Positions 1 through 8,590 of a stretch of 64,000 bases of DNA are shown here, in pieces. The stretch lies in assembly GCF_018390695.1 (NCBI RefSeq), contig NZ_JAHBGF010000019.1, positions 1-64,000 on the forward strand. Reading direction: 5' to 3'. The first letter of the stretch is position 1, and each line of letters opens with the position of its first letter. The notes below the pieces were generated by a model. The model saw only the letters and a program-made list of their open reading frames with translations, made no database searches and had not been told where the DNA came from. Origin of the DNA: Ancylobacter sonchi (GTDB lineage Bacteria > Pseudomonadota > Alphaproteobacteria > Rhizobiales > Xanthobacteraceae). A program made the position numbers and the translations under genes.

Positions 1-808
1 CCACCGAGCCGGCGATCTGGCGCGGGCCGACGGCATCGCCGGTGATCATCACTCCGAGCGCCACCGTCATGATCGGCATGGCGAGGGTGAGCGGGGCGAC
101 GAGATTGGCGTCGTAGCGGCGCAGCAGCCCGAAATAGCTGGTGTGCGCCCACACCGTGACCACGACCACCGAGAACAGCAGCGCCGCCAGGAACAGCCAG
201 CCGCCATCGAGCGAGGTGGCGAGCTGGTTGCTCTCCAATGTCAGCGAGGCAAGGGCGAGCGGCATCCACGAGATGACGCCGACCCAGGCCTGCAGGCGCA
301 GCGGCTCGATGTGGCGCAGCCGCTTGAGCAGGATGCTGCCGACCGACAGCGACAGGGTGGAGCCGACAATGGCGAGAAGGCCGATCGAGGCGCGCATCTC
401 GTCCGGGTTCCAGATCACCACCAGCACCCCGGCGAGCGCGACGACGGTGCCGACCACCGCCTTGGTGGTCATGCGCTCGCGCAGCACCGTCACCGACAGG
501 ATGGCGGTGAAGGGGATGCCGAGCTGGAGCACGATGGCGGCGCTCGACGGCGTGGAGGCGGTCAGGCCGAGGAACAGCAGGCCGAAATGGCCAGCGCCGA
601 CCAGCAGGGCGACGATGGCGATACGGCCGAGCTGCTCGGGGAGCGGGCGCAGCATTGGCGCCAGCACCCCTGCCACCAGCAGGAAGCGGATTGCCGCGTA
701 GTAGATCGGCGGCACCGCCATATGGACGAAGACCAGCTTGCCGATGACCACGTTCACCGCCCAGATGAAGCAGACGAACATAAGCAGCAGGAAATCGGCG
801 CGGCGCAT
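1..808 (-). CDS. EamA/DMT-family transporter (3' end outside window)
   Basis: The minus-strand frame opens at an ATG at 808 (MRRADFLLLMFVCFIWAVN) and stays open to the window edge, giving at least 268 residues without a stop. It is very hydrophobic, with about nine to ten membrane segments visible, and has the two-fold repeat look of EamA (DMT) permeases: an early segment with a FIWAVN motif and a mid-protein TPSSAAIVLQLGIPF stretch. EamA proteins export or import amino acids, nucleosides or other small metabolites across the inner membrane. The substrate cannot be told. About 20-30 residues are probably missing at the C-terminus. It is separated by about 100 bp from the end of the ABC operon, which runs the same way, so it could be read through from it. 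Confidence 0.8.
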   Translation of the reverse strand, partial: MRRADFLLLMFVCFIWAVNVVIGKLVFVHMAVPPIYYAAIRFLLVAGVLAPMLRPLPEQLGRIAIVALLVGAGHFGLLFLGLTASTPSSAAIVLQLGIPFTAILSVTVLRERMTTKAVVGTVVALAGVLVVIWNPDEMRASIGLLAIVGSTLSLSVGSILLKRLRHIEPLRLQAWVGVISWMPLALASLTLESNQLATSLDGGWLFLAALLFSVVVVTVWAHTSYFGLLRRYDANLVAPLTLAMPIMTVALGVMITGDAVGPRQIAGSV

Positions 809-912
809 GACGGGATGACGGAAGCTGGCAGGAAACGGGGCGTCGGGCGACGCGGGCGGGCGCCGCCGGTGTAGCCGACCGGCGGGCGCGGGGATAGGGC
901 GCGCGGCTGGCC

Positions 913-1920
913 TCAGCCGGAACCTTCCGGGTGGTGGCAGGCGGCGAAATGGCCGTCGGCGAACTGGCGCAGCGGCGGCTCGGCCCGGGAGCACAGCTCG
1001 CTCGCCTTCCAGCAGCGGGTCCGGAAGCGGCAGCCGCTCGGCGGATTCATCGGGCTCGGCACGTCGCCCTTGAGCACGATGCGCGAGCGCGAGCGTTCGG
1101 CGCGCGGGTCCGGCAGCGGCACGGCGGAGAGTAGCGCCCGCGTATAGGGATGGCGGGGGTTCGCATAGAGGTCCTCCACCGCCGCGATCTCGACGATGCC
1201 GCCGAGATACATCACCGCCACCCGGCGCGAGATGTGCCTGACCACCGCCAGATCATGGGCGATGAACAAGTAGGAGACGCCGAGCCGCCGCTGCAGGTCC
1301 TGCAGCAGGTTGAGCACGCCGGCCTGCACGGAGACGTCGAGCGCCGAGACCGGCTCGTCGAGCACGATCACCTTCGGCTCCAGCGCCAAAGCGCGGGCGA
1401 TGCCGACGCGCTGGCGCTGGCCGCCGGAGAGTTCGTGCGGGTAGCGCTCGGCCATTTCGGGGGAGAGCTGCACCAGGGCGAGCAGTTCCTCGATGCGGGC
1501 GGCGAGCGCGGCGGCGGGCAGCTTCGCGAGGCGCAGGGATTCGGCAAGGAGGCGTCGCACCTTCATGCGCGGATGCAGCGAGGCGAGCGGATCCTGGAAG
1601 ACGATCTGCAGATCCTTGCGGATGGCGCGCAGCTCGGCGGGGGAGGCGCTGGCGATGTCGCGGCCGTCGATGCGCACCTCGCCGGCGGTAGGGGTGATCA
1701 GGCGCATGATGCAGCGCCCGAGGGTCGACTTGCCGCAGCCGGACTCGCCGACCAGGCCGAGCGTCTCGCCGGCGCCGAGCTTGAACGACACGCCGGTGAC
1801 CGCGCGCACATGGCCGGTCGGCTTGTTGAGCAGGAGGCCGCGCCCGACCGGGAAATCCTTGACGAGGCCATGCACCTCGAGGATCGGCTCGGGAGCCGGG
1901 GTGGCGTGGGTTTCCATCAT
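913..1920 (-). CDS. Peptide/opine ABC transporter, second ATP-binding subunit (OppF/DppF type)
   Basis: 335-residue ATPase of the oligopeptide/dipeptide importer family. Walker A (GESGCGKST) is near residues 58-66, the ABC signature LSGGQRQ near 164-170 and Walker B VIVLDE follows. A typical Opp/Dpp C-terminal extension with spaced cysteines (CRFRTRC...C) closes the protein. I chose the ATG at 1920 rather than an upstream in-frame codon because it overlaps the stop of the OppD-type gene as ATGA, the normal translational-coupling arrangement. It powers uptake with the neighbouring OppD-type ATPase, two permeases and a binding protein. It is last in the five-gene operon. Confidence 0.93.
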   Translation of the reverse strand: MMETHATPAPEPILEVHGLVKDFPVGRGLLLNKPTGHVRAVTGVSFKLGAGETLGLVGESGCGKSTLGRCIMRLITPTAGEVRIDGRDIASASPAELRAIRKDLQIVFQDPLASLHPRMKVRRLLAESLRLAKLPAAALAARIEELLALVQLSPEMAERYPHELSGGQRQRVGIARALALEPKVIVLDEPVSALDVSVQAGVLNLLQDLQRRLGVSYLFIAHDLAVVRHISRRVAVMYLGGIVEIAAVEDLYANPRHPYTRALLSAVPLPDPRAERSRSRIVLKGDVPSPMNPPSGCRFRTRCWKASELCSRAEPPLRQFADGHFAACHHPEGSG

Positions 1921-2912
1921 ACTGGCACCTCCGCGAGATCGGCGGCGCGCCAGCACGCGCTTTCCACCACGCCGGCCCGGCGCAGCGGAGGCACGTCCTC
2001 GCCGCATGGCGCGAGCGCGACCGGGCAGCGCGGGCGGAAGGCGCAGCCGCGTGGGCGGTTGAACAGCGAGGGCGGCGTGCCCTCGATGGCGGTGAGCGGG
2101 CCGTCGCCGCCATCGAGCCGGGGCAGGGCGGCGATGAGGCCGCGCGTATAGGGATGGCGCGAGGCGTAGAACACGTCGTCCACCGTGCCCTGCTCGACGA
2201 TGCGCCCGCTATACATCACCGCGATGCGGTCGGCGGCACCGGCCACGACGCCAAGATCGTGGGTGATGAGGATGAGGCCGATGCCGCGCTCCTCGCGCAA
2301 TTTGTGCAGCACGTCCATGATCTGCGCCTGCACGGTGACGTCGAGCGCCGTGGTCGGCTCGTCGGCGATCAGGAGCTCCGGCCGGTTGGCGATCGCCATG
2401 GCGATCATGGCGCGCTGGCGCATGCCGCCGGAGAATTCGTGTGGGTACTGGGCGGCGCGGCGGTCCGGCTGCGGGATCGCGACTTCCGCCAGCAGCTCGA
2501 CGGCGCGGTCCCACGCCGCCCGTTTCGACAGCGCGGCGTCGTGCAGCCGCAGCGCCTCGACGATCTGTGCGCCGACGGTGAGCACCGGGTTGAAGGCGGT
2601 GAGGGGATCCTGGAAGATCATGCCGATCTTCGCGCCGCGCAGCCGGTCCATCTCCGCCCGCGGGGCGCCGACCAGCTCGCGGCCATGAAACGTCACGCTG
2701 CCGGTGATCGTCGCCGAGGGCGGCAGCAGGTGCATCAGCGCCATCATGGCGACGCTCTTGCCGGAGCCGCTTTCGCCGACGATGCCCAGCACCTCGCCCG
2801 GCTTCAGGCTGAGATCGACGCCGCAGATCGCCTCCGCCGGGCCGCGCGGGGTGTTGAAGGTGACGCGCAGGTCGCGGATGTCGATGAGCGGCGTGGGATC
2901 GAGGACTGTCAT
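1917..2912 (-). CDS. Peptide/opine ABC transporter, first ATP-binding subunit (OppD/DppD type)
   Basis: 331-residue ATPase. Walker A (GESGSGKS) lies at about residues 46-53, the signature FSGGMRQR near 160-167 and Walker B LLIADE near 180-185. The C-terminal part has the cysteine-containing stretch seen in OppD/DppD proteins (CAFRPRC...C). The start is the ATG at 2912 (MTVLDPTP), 8 bp after the preceding permease; the reading frame stays open far upstream but that part overlaps the permease and is not protein-like. It overlaps the next ATPase gene by 4 bp. Together the two ATPases form the heterodimeric motor on the inner face of the membrane. Confidence 0.93.
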   Translation of the reverse strand: MTVLDPTPLIDIRDLRVTFNTPRGPAEAICGVDLSLKPGEVLGIVGESGSGKSVAMMALMHLLPPSATITGSVTFHGRELVGAPRAEMDRLRGAKIGMIFQDPLTAFNPVLTVGAQIVEALRLHDAALSKRAAWDRAVELLAEVAIPQPDRRAAQYPHEFSGGMRQRAMIAMAIANRPELLIADEPTTALDVTVQAQIMDVLHKLREERGIGLILITHDLGVVAGAADRIAVMYSGRIVEQGTVDDVFYASRHPYTRGLIAALPRLDGGDGPLTAIEGTPPSLFNRPRGCAFRPRCPVALAPCGEDVPPLRRAGVVESACWRAADLAEVPV

Positions 2913-2920
2913 GATCGCCC

Positions 2921-3802
2921 TCAGCTGGAACGCGGGTCGAGGAGGTCGCGCAGGCCGTCGCCGAGGAAGCTGAAGCCGAGCACCAAGGTGAGGATCGCCA
3001 TGCCGGGGCCGAAGGCGACCCACCAATTGTAGAAGCGCGAGGCGCCCTCGGAGATCATCGAGCCCCATTCCGGGGTGGGCGGCGAGGCGCCGAGCCCGAT
3101 GAAGCTGAGCGAGGCGGCGAGCAGCACGACCTGGCCGAAATCCATCGTCGCGTTGACGAGGATCGGCGTCCAGCACAGCGGCAGGATATGCACGCACAGC
3201 ACCCGCGTGTGCCCGGCGCCGCCGGCGACGGCGGCTTCCACATGCTCGCGCTCGCGCACCTCCAGCACCTGCGCCCGCATCAGCCGGGCATAGATCGGCC
3301 ACCAGACGATGACCATGGCGAACGCGGCGTTGACGAGGCCGGGGCCGAGGATCGCCGCCACCGTCATGGCGAGCAGGATCGGCGGGAAGGCGACGGTGAC
3401 GTCGACGAGGCGCATGATCAGCCCGTCGACCACGCCGCCGACATAACCGGCGATGGCGCCGAGTGCCGCGCCGATGGCGACGCCGGCCGCCACCACGCCG
3501 ATGGCCACCGGCACCGAGAACACCGCGCCGTGCAGCGTGCGCGAGAGCACGTCGCGGCCGAGCGCATCGGTGCCGAGCCAGTGCGACAGGCTCGGCGCCT
3601 GCAGCCGCTTGCCGGCGATCTGCAGCGGCTCGGGCAGGCCCCAATACTGCACGGTCAGCGCGGCGATCACCCAGAACAGCACAACCGCGCCGCCGAAGAG
3701 AGCGGGGGCGGGCAGCCGGCGCAGCGCGGCGAGTGCCCGCGCGGCTGCGGAGGGCCGGCTATTGGCGGCGGGGAGGGCCATGTCGAGGGTCCGGTCCGTC
3801 AT
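2921..3802 (-). CDS. Peptide/opine ABC transporter permease (DppC/OppC type)
   Basis: 293-residue inner-membrane permease. After a cytoplasmic N-terminus it has one membrane segment, then the DppC-type periplasmic loop ending HWLGTDALGRDVLSR, a hallmark of DppC/OppC/NikC proteins, followed by about five membrane segments with the EAA-loop region (VEAAVAGGAGHTRVLCVHILP). It pairs with the DppB-type permease 10 bp upstream and precedes the two ATPases. The transport channel would carry short peptides, opines or related amides; the precise substrate is unknown. The start at 3802 (MTDRTLDMALP) is kept; an internal Met eight codons in is possible. Confidence 0.93.
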   Translation of the reverse strand: MTDRTLDMALPAANSRPSAAARALAALRRLPAPALFGGAVVLFWVIAALTVQYWGLPEPLQIAGKRLQAPSLSHWLGTDALGRDVLSRTLHGAVFSVPVAIGVVAAGVAIGAALGAIAGYVGGVVDGLIMRLVDVTVAFPPILLAMTVAAILGPGLVNAAFAMVIVWWPIYARLMRAQVLEVREREHVEAAVAGGAGHTRVLCVHILPLCWTPILVNATMDFGQVVLLAASLSFIGLGASPPTPEWGSMISEGASRFYNWWVAFGPGMAILTLVLGFSFLGDGLRDLLDPRSS

Positions 3803-3812
3803 CGCGCCCGCC

Positions 3813-4826
3813 TCACTGGAGCTTCACGCGGGGATTGGCGAGCGCATAGGCGAGGTCGGTCGCCAGATTGGCGAGCAGGAAGGCGAGAGAGCCGACCAGC
3901 GTGACGCCGATGATCGCCGGGAAATCCAGCGAGCGGGCGGAGGACACCGCATAGGAGCCGATGCCCGGCCAGGAGAACACCGTCTCGGTCAGCACCGCGC
4001 CGGTGATGAGATAGGCGAAGGAAAAGCCGATGATGGTCAGCGTCGGGATCAGCGCGTTGCGCAGCGCGTGATGCAACATTACCCGCTTCTCGCCGGCCCC
4101 CTTGGCGCGGGCGGTGCGGATATAGTCCTGCCCCAGCACTTCCAGCAGGCTAGAGCGCACCAGCCGCACGATGACGCCGACCACCGACCAGCCGAGCACC
4201 ACCGCCGGCAGCAGGAGATGGTGCAGCGCCTCGACGAACAGCGGCAGGTTGCCGGCGAGCAGCGCGTCGATGGTGTAGAGGCCGGTGATGCCGGGCGGGG
4301 CGACGCTGCGGGCGTCGAGCCGGCCCGGGCCGGGCAGCCAGCCGAGCTGCACCGAGAACACGAAGAGCAGCAGCAGGCCCGACCAGAACACCGGCAGCGA
4401 CGAGCCGATCAGCGCGAACATGCGTGCGAGATAGTCGGCCGCGCGGTCCCGGTAGCGCGCGGCGACGACGCCGAGGGTGATGCCGAACAGAGTGGCGAAG
4501 CTCATCGCCGCCAGCACCAGCTCGAAGGTGGCGGGCAGCCGGTCGGCGAGATCGGCGCTGACCGGGCGGCGGGTGGAGAAGGAGGTGCCGAGATCGCCCT
4601 GCACCAGGTTGCCGATATAGAGGGCGTAGCGCTCCGGCAGGCTCTTATCGAGGCCCCATTTCTGCTTCGCCGCCGCCACCACTTCCGGGTTGTTCATCTG
4701 ACGCTCGGGGACGATCGCGGAGAGCGGGTCGCCCTTGGTCATCTGCGACAGGAAGAAGGCGACGGTCGCCACCCCCAGCAGCAGCAGGGGGGTGGCGATG
4801 ACGCGGCGAAGCACGAAGCGCAGCAT
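3813..4826 (-). CDS. Peptide/opine ABC transporter permease (DppB/OppB type)
   Basis: 337-residue inner-membrane permease starting MLRFVLRRVIATPLLLLGVA, the standard DppB/OppB opening with one N-terminal membrane helix. A periplasmic domain then carries the family motif LGLDKSLPERY (here written KWGLDKSLPERY), followed by five further helices and a C-terminal EAA loop (YIRTARAKGAGEKRVML). It begins 1 bp after the binding-protein stop and ends 10 bp before the DppC-type permease, so all five genes should be one transcript. Expected length for the family is about 310-340 residues, so it looks complete. Confidence 0.94.
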   Translation of the reverse strand: MLRFVLRRVIATPLLLLGVATVAFFLSQMTKGDPLSAIVPERQMNNPEVVAAAKQKWGLDKSLPERYALYIGNLVQGDLGTSFSTRRPVSADLADRLPATFELVLAAMSFATLFGITLGVVAARYRDRAADYLARMFALIGSSLPVFWSGLLLLFVFSVQLGWLPGPGRLDARSVAPPGITGLYTIDALLAGNLPLFVEALHHLLLPAVVLGWSVVGVIVRLVRSSLLEVLGQDYIRTARAKGAGEKRVMLHHALRNALIPTLTIIGFSFAYLITGAVLTETVFSWPGIGSYAVSSARSLDFPAIIGVTLVGSLAFLLANLATDLAYALANPRVKLQ

Positions 4827-4827
4827 C

Positions 4828-6450
4828 TCACTTCTTCCGGCTGATCTCGGCGACCGGCAGGTTGCAGCAGGCGCTGTAGCGCACGCCCTCGATGTCGGCG
4901 CGATGGGCGAGCACCAGGTCGGGCGAGACCATCGGGATGATGATGTTGTCGGCCATCATCTCCAAAGCGAGCTCGTGGAAGGCCTTCTCCTGGTCGGCGC
5001 CGGCCGAGGCGAGCGCCTTGGCGAGCAGAGGCGCCTCCTTCGAGTTGATGATGGCCGGATTGTTGGCCGCACCGGCGCGCTTCGACCAAGAGGTGCCGGG
5101 CATCATCGCGAAATAGTCGGCATACTGGCCGGTGCCGTAATAGTCCGGCGCGTAGTAGACGGCGGTGAGCGGGATGCCGTCGCCATTCACCTGGGTGCGC
5201 CAGACCGGATAGGTCGAGGGCTTCAGGCTGACCTTGACGCCGATGCGCGCGAGGTCCTGCTGCACCTTCTGCATCATCAGGTTGATGTCGACGCCATAGA
5301 TGTTGTCGTTCGGATAGACCGCCTCAATCTCGAAGCCGTCCGGCACGCCGGCCTTCTTCAGGAGCTCCTTCGCCTCGGCGAGGTTCTCCTTGCGCTCCGG
5401 CAGACCCTCGGTGCCCGAGAAGCCGTTGGGGATGGCGGTCGACTGCTTCTTGCCCTTGCCGCCGACCGTGAAGTCGATCATCCCCTCATAATCGATGGCC
5501 AGCGCGATCGCCTTGCGCACGTCCGGCGTGAGCGGAACCGTGTTCGACTTCGCCCCGGCGCCGAGCGCGATGTAGAGGAAGTTGTAGGAGGGGATGATCT
5601 CGGTCTTCACCTGCGGCGAGGCGAGCGAACCGGCCGTGTCCATGTCGATCTGCATGGCGATGTCGGCGGCGCCGGATTCCAGCATCTGCGCCTGGGCCAC
5701 CGAATCCTTGGTCTGGCGGAACACCACTTCCGAGAAGGCCGGCTTCTTGCCCCAATAGGCTTCGTTCCGGGTCAGGCGCAGTTCGTCATCCGGCCGGTAG
5801 GCGCTGAGGGCGAAGGGACCGGAGCCGGCGGAGTGGGTCAGGAACCAGGCTTCCGCCTTGTCGGTCTTGTCGGCGTCGGCATCCGCCGTGGCGCCCTGGG
5901 CGATGGCGACGTCGCTGTTGATGACGCCGGTGAAGCCGGCCGAGAGCTTGTTGAGGAACTCGGAGTTGGAGGCGTCGAGCGTGATGACGACGGTCTTCGG
6001 GTCGGTGACCTCGATGGATTTCACGCCGTCCATGAAGAAGGACGGGTTGCCCTTCATGTTCTTCAGCCGCTCGAACGACCACTTCACGTCCTTGCCCTCC
6101 ACCGGAGAGCCATCGGCGAACACCGCCGTCGGGTCGATGTGGAAGGTGAAGACGGTCTGGTTTTCGTTGGCTTCCCAGCTCTTGGCGAGGCGGGGCACGA
6201 TGGTCTTGTTGTCCGGCGCCAGGGTGGTGAGGGGATCGTAGATCGAGGTCAGCACGATCTGGCAGGTGTCGCAGAAGGCGCGGGCCGGATCGAGGGCGTT
6301 GACGTCCATCGAGCGGGCGATGACCAGCGTGTCTTTCTCCTGCGCGCTCGCGGCGGAGGAGAGGGACGTCGCGAGCGATGCGGCGAGCGTCAGTGCCAGC
6401 GCCGTGCTTCCCATCAGGCGCAGCGGCCGCGCCAGAACGTCATATGCCAT
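4828..6450 (-). CDS. Peptide/opine ABC transporter periplasmic binding protein (SBP family 5)
   Basis: 540-residue solute-binding protein of the DppA/OppA class. The first about 37 residues are a Sec signal peptide (basic start, hydrophobic core, ASAQ cleavage region). The mature part opens DTLVIARSMDVNALDPARA and has the family-5 pattern including PTAVFADGSPVEGKDVKWSF. An uncommon CDTC pair lies near mature residue 25, a possible disulfide. It captures the substrate in the periplasm for the permeases encoded downstream and is first in the operon, as usual. A promoter with an overlapping palindrome is visible about 220 bp upstream (6673-6701). The substrate is not deducible; size and family fit peptides, opines, or glutathione-like amides. 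Confidence 0.93.
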   Translation of the reverse strand: MAYDVLARPLRLMGSTALALTLAASLATSLSSAASAQEKDTLVIARSMDVNALDPARAFCDTCQIVLTSIYDPLTTLAPDNKTIVPRLAKSWEANENQTVFTFHIDPTAVFADGSPVEGKDVKWSFERLKNMKGNPSFFMDGVKSIEVTDPKTVVITLDASNSEFLNKLSAGFTGVINSDVAIAQGATADADADKTDKAEAWFLTHSAGSGPFALSAYRPDDELRLTRNEAYWGKKPAFSEVVFRQTKDSVAQAQMLESGAADIAMQIDMDTAGSLASPQVKTEIIPSYNFLYIALGAGAKSNTVPLTPDVRKAIALAIDYEGMIDFTVGGKGKKQSTAIPNGFSGTEGLPERKENLAEAKELLKKAGVPDGFEIEAVYPNDNIYGVDINLMMQKVQQDLARIGVKVSLKPSTYPVWRTQVNGDGIPLTAVYYAPDYYGTGQYADYFAMMPGTSWSKRAGAANNPAIINSKEAPLLAKALASAGADQEKAFHELALEMMADNIIIPMVSPDLVLAHRADIEGVRYSACCNLPVAEISRKK

Positions 6451-6949
6451 TGGGTTCCCCTTCGATCATGCCTGGGTCGATATCTGGGTCGAGGACGCGG
6501 GTTGCGGATGGACGTCGCGGCCTCGGCATCCGGCGCCGCGACGAACTCGATATTCCCGGCGGTTCTCCCACCGGTGGAGGGCCGTCGCCCGCTGCCGCCG
6601 CCGGATCGCCGCGCGCGAAATTCCACGCGGCAGGCTCGGCATGCTCAGGGCCGCGCTCGCTGTTGTTGAAAATAAATAATGATAATTTTGTCGATTATCA
6701 ACGCGACTTTGACCGAAAGAGCGGCGACGGCCCCGCTTGCCGATAATTTGAGCGGTATGGCTGGGGTCTAGGCACGATTTTGCCGCTTCTGCGGCTGTTT
6801 TCGCCGATCTTTCCCGCAGTTTCGAGGTTGGGAAATGGGGCGTTACCAGGCGAGCTGCCGCCGTTCGGCCCCGAAAGTGGGTCGAAGAAAATGAGAGAAA
6901 AGTCGATAAAATCTTGAAGGCGGCGCAGCTGTGTGGGTGGAAGGTGCGC
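6451..6949. other. 499-bp intergenic region upstream of the dipeptide-type ABC operon
   Basis: No convincing gene. The part nearest the ABC operon is G+C rich; 6665-6710 is A+T rich and holds the palindromic promoter listed separately. The right-hand part, up to the end of the first TetR gene, shows no hairpin followed by a T-tract that I would call a terminator. It supplies an unusually long leader of about 215 nt to the binding-protein gene if the predicted promoter is right. Confidence 0.6.
6673..6701 (-). promoter_or_regulatory. Promoter with overlapping palindromic operator for the ABC operon
   Basis: On the minus strand TTGATA (6701-6696) and TATTTA (6678-6673) are 17 bp apart, a plausible -35/-10 pair pointing at the ABC operon; the -10 match is weak. 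Within it 6680-6700 is a 21-bp inverted repeat with perfect 7-bp arms TGATAAT and ATTATCA around a 7-bp centre, a size typical of TetR-family operators. A near copy lies at 8562-8590, identical at 22 of 29 aligned positions by my count, and also points at its gene. The likely ligand-responsive regulator is one of the two adjacent TetR proteins. Confidence 0.6.
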
Positions 6950-7642
6950 TCAATCCGTGCGCGGCTGCAGCTCTTCGGGCAGGAAGCAGCGCAGATAGAC
7001 CAGCGTGGCGCGGATCGCCTCGTCGACATACTCGTCGGTGATCCGCCGATGGTGGCTATAGGAATAAGCCCAGATGCCGTCGAGGATCGCCAGTGAGACG
7101 GCGATCCGCCGGGGCAGGTCCGGCATCGGCGCCATGACGAAATGGCGGTGCAGGTAATCCGCCCGCATGGCGGCGAGCCGGTCGTTGCCGGCCACGTCGG
7201 TGTTGCGCACCTCGGCGCTGACGCCGGCCCCCATGAACAGGCGCAGCGCCGCCGGATTGTCGTTGAGGAAGCGGGCGGTGTTGCGCACCCGGAAGGCGAA
7301 GACATCCTGCCAGCGCAGCGGCGCGCTGCCGGCCGGGAAGGTGGCCAGCTCGTGGATCTGCCGGTGGTAGCGCTGCGCCAGCGCCACCAGCGCGGCGTTG
7401 CGGTTCGGAAAGAAATGGTAGAGCGAGGCGAGCGGCACGCCGGCGCGGGCGGCGATGTTGGCGAGGCTGACCTCCTCGTCCGGGCGCTCGCCGATCAGCG
7501 TCGCGGTGGCGTCGAGCAGATGCTCGAAGCGCTCGATACCTCGCTTGCGGACTGGCGGGCGGTGGAGCGTTCCGCCGGTGTCTGGGCCGCCGGTATCTTG
7601 GCCGCCGGTATCCTGGCTGCCAGCATCTTGGCTATCTGTCAT
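6950..7642 (-). CDS. TetR/AcrR-family transcriptional regulator (first of a tandem pair)
   Basis: 230 residues. The N-terminal DNA-binding domain (about 35-85) carries the TetR pattern VSLANIAARAGVPLASLYHFFPNRNAAL. The C-terminal ligand domain resembles that of the next gene (shared F.GA..SAEVR..D.AG and AxSLAILDGIWAxSYSxHRxIT patterns), so the two are paralogues. The first 25 residues are a low-complexity run of D-T-G-G pentads produced by a 15-bp tandem repeat. The ATG at 7642 has GAGG 4-5 bp upstream. It probably represses the adjacent ABC operon and/or the PLP-enzyme gene through the shared 21-bp palindrome. Effector unknown. Confidence 0.88.
   Translation of the reverse strand: MTDSQDAGSQDTGGQDTGGPDTGGTLHRPPVRKRGIERFEHLLDATATLIGERPDEEVSLANIAARAGVPLASLYHFFPNRNAALVALAQRYHRQIHELATFPAGSAPLRWQDVFAFRVRNTARFLNDNPAALRLFMGAGVSAEVRNTDVAGNDRLAAMRADYLHRHFVMAPMPDLPRRIAVSLAILDGIWAYSYSHHRRITDEYVDEAIRATLVYLRCFLPEELQPRTD
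7571..7630. repeat. 15-bp tandem repeat, four units, inside the TetR gene
   Basis: Units at 7571-7585, 7586-7600, 7601-7615 and 7616-7630 share the core GCCGCCGGTATCTTG with one to six changes each. Because 15 is a multiple of three the array stays in frame and encodes pentapeptide repeats (SQDTG-like) in the disordered N-terminal tail of the TetR regulator. Copy number could vary by slippage without breaking the gene. Confidence 0.85.
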
Positions 7643-7710
7643 GCCGCCTCGTGCCGCCGAAGCGTCGGTGAAGTCGATTAACGTCCTGGCTGTCGGCGAG
7701 GATTTGCCAG

Positions 7711-7727
7711 TTGACGGGTGTCGTCAA
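7711..7727. promoter_or_regulatory. 17-bp palindrome between the two tetR genes
   Basis: TTGACG (7711-7716), 5-bp centre, CGTCAA (7722-7727): perfect 6-bp arms in the 109-bp space upstream of the first TetR gene and downstream of the second. Its size fits a TetR-type operator and its place fits autoregulation of the 6950-7642 gene. Right beside it, 7731-7751 matches the 21-bp operator/promoter core at 8563-8583 in 14 of 21 positions, a degenerate third copy. Function is inferred. Confidence 0.45.
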
Positions 7728-7751
7728 TCGTTCAAACCGATATTTCTCTCA

Positions 7752-8471
7752 TTATGGCTGTCGGGTCGGTGGTGATCCGCCGGCCTGCGGCGGGCGCGGT
7801 GCGATCCATTCCGGCAAATAGAGTCGCATATAGGCGAGGACCGCGCGGGTGCTTTCCTCGATCGAGGTGGGGGTGATGCAGCGGTGCTGGCTGTAGGAAA
7901 GCGCCCAGATGCCGTCGCACAGCGCCAGCGAGGTCGCTACCCTGTCGATCCAGTCCGGCACCGGTGGCATGACGAAATAGCGTTCGAGCAGCTCGATGCG
8001 GGCCTCGCTCATGGCGAGGGTGCCGGCCATGTCGCGCTTGCGCACCTCGGCGCTGATGCTGGCGCCGAGAAACAGCTTCATCAGTGCCGGGTGCTCATTG
8101 TAGTAGGCGGCGCCGGCCCGCACCCGCCGGGTGATCAGCTCCTGCCACGTCGCCGGGCGCGGCGTCAGTTCGACGCGGACGGTCTCGCCCATCTCCGCCA
8201 GGCAGGATTCCGCCAGCGCCACCAGCGCCGCTTCCTTGTTCGGGAAGAAGTGGTAGATCGAGGCGGTCGGCACCCCCGCGCGCTCGGCGATCTGGTAGAG
8301 GCCGACCTCGCTGACATCGTGCTCGGCGAGCAGGGAGTCGGTGGCCTCGATCAGCACTTTCAGCCGCAGCTGGCCGCGCCGGCGGCGCGCCGGGGCTCGC
8401 TCGGTGGCCATGGTTTCGCTGTCATCGTCGCTCTCGCGGCTGGCGTCAGCCTCGCCGGTATCGCTGCTCAT
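7752..8471 (-). CDS. TetR/AcrR-family transcriptional regulator (second of a tandem pair)
   Basis: 239 residues. TetR DNA-binding domain at about residues 32-80 with VGLYQIAERAGVPTASIYHFFPNKEAALVALA; the C-terminal half matches its neighbour at 6950-7642 in several blocks, indicating gene duplication. An acidic serine-rich N-terminal tail (about 30 residues) precedes the domain. It diverges from the PLP-enzyme gene; the 221-bp space between them holds the 21-bp operator/promoter at 8562-8590. I infer that it controls itself and that divergent gene, but which of the two paralogues binds which site is not visible from sequence. Confidence 0.88.
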   Translation of the reverse strand: MSSDTGEADASRESDDDSETMATERAPARRRRGQLRLKVLIEATDSLLAEHDVSEVGLYQIAERAGVPTASIYHFFPNKEAALVALAESCLAEMGETVRVELTPRPATWQELITRRVRAGAAYYNEHPALMKLFLGASISAEVRKRDMAGTLAMSEARIELLERYFVMPPVPDWIDRVATSLALCDGIWALSYSQHRCITPTSIEESTRAVLAYMRLYLPEWIAPRPPQAGGSPPTRQP

Positions 8472-8561
8472 CCTGCCCCCGCCTCGCTTTTTCCCCGAAG
8501 GAGGCTAGCCGGGCGGCGGCGGTGCCGCAAATCGCCCGCATCGCGTATGTGCAGTTTCCGA

Positions 8562-8590
8562 TTGATAGTCGATATTTTTATCATTATTGT
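8562..8590 (+). promoter_or_regulatory. Promoter with overlapping palindromic operator for the PLP-enzyme gene
   Basis: TTGATA (8562-8567) and TATTGT (8585-8590) are 17 bp apart and point to the gene starting at 8693. The 21-bp span 8563-8583 has inverted TGATA and TATCA ends. The same layout, in mirror orientation and with 22 of 29 matching positions, lies before the ABC operon (6673-6701). Predicted transcription start is near 8597, giving a leader of about 95 nt. It also lies upstream of the divergent TetR gene, so it can serve as a shared control site. Confidence 0.6.
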
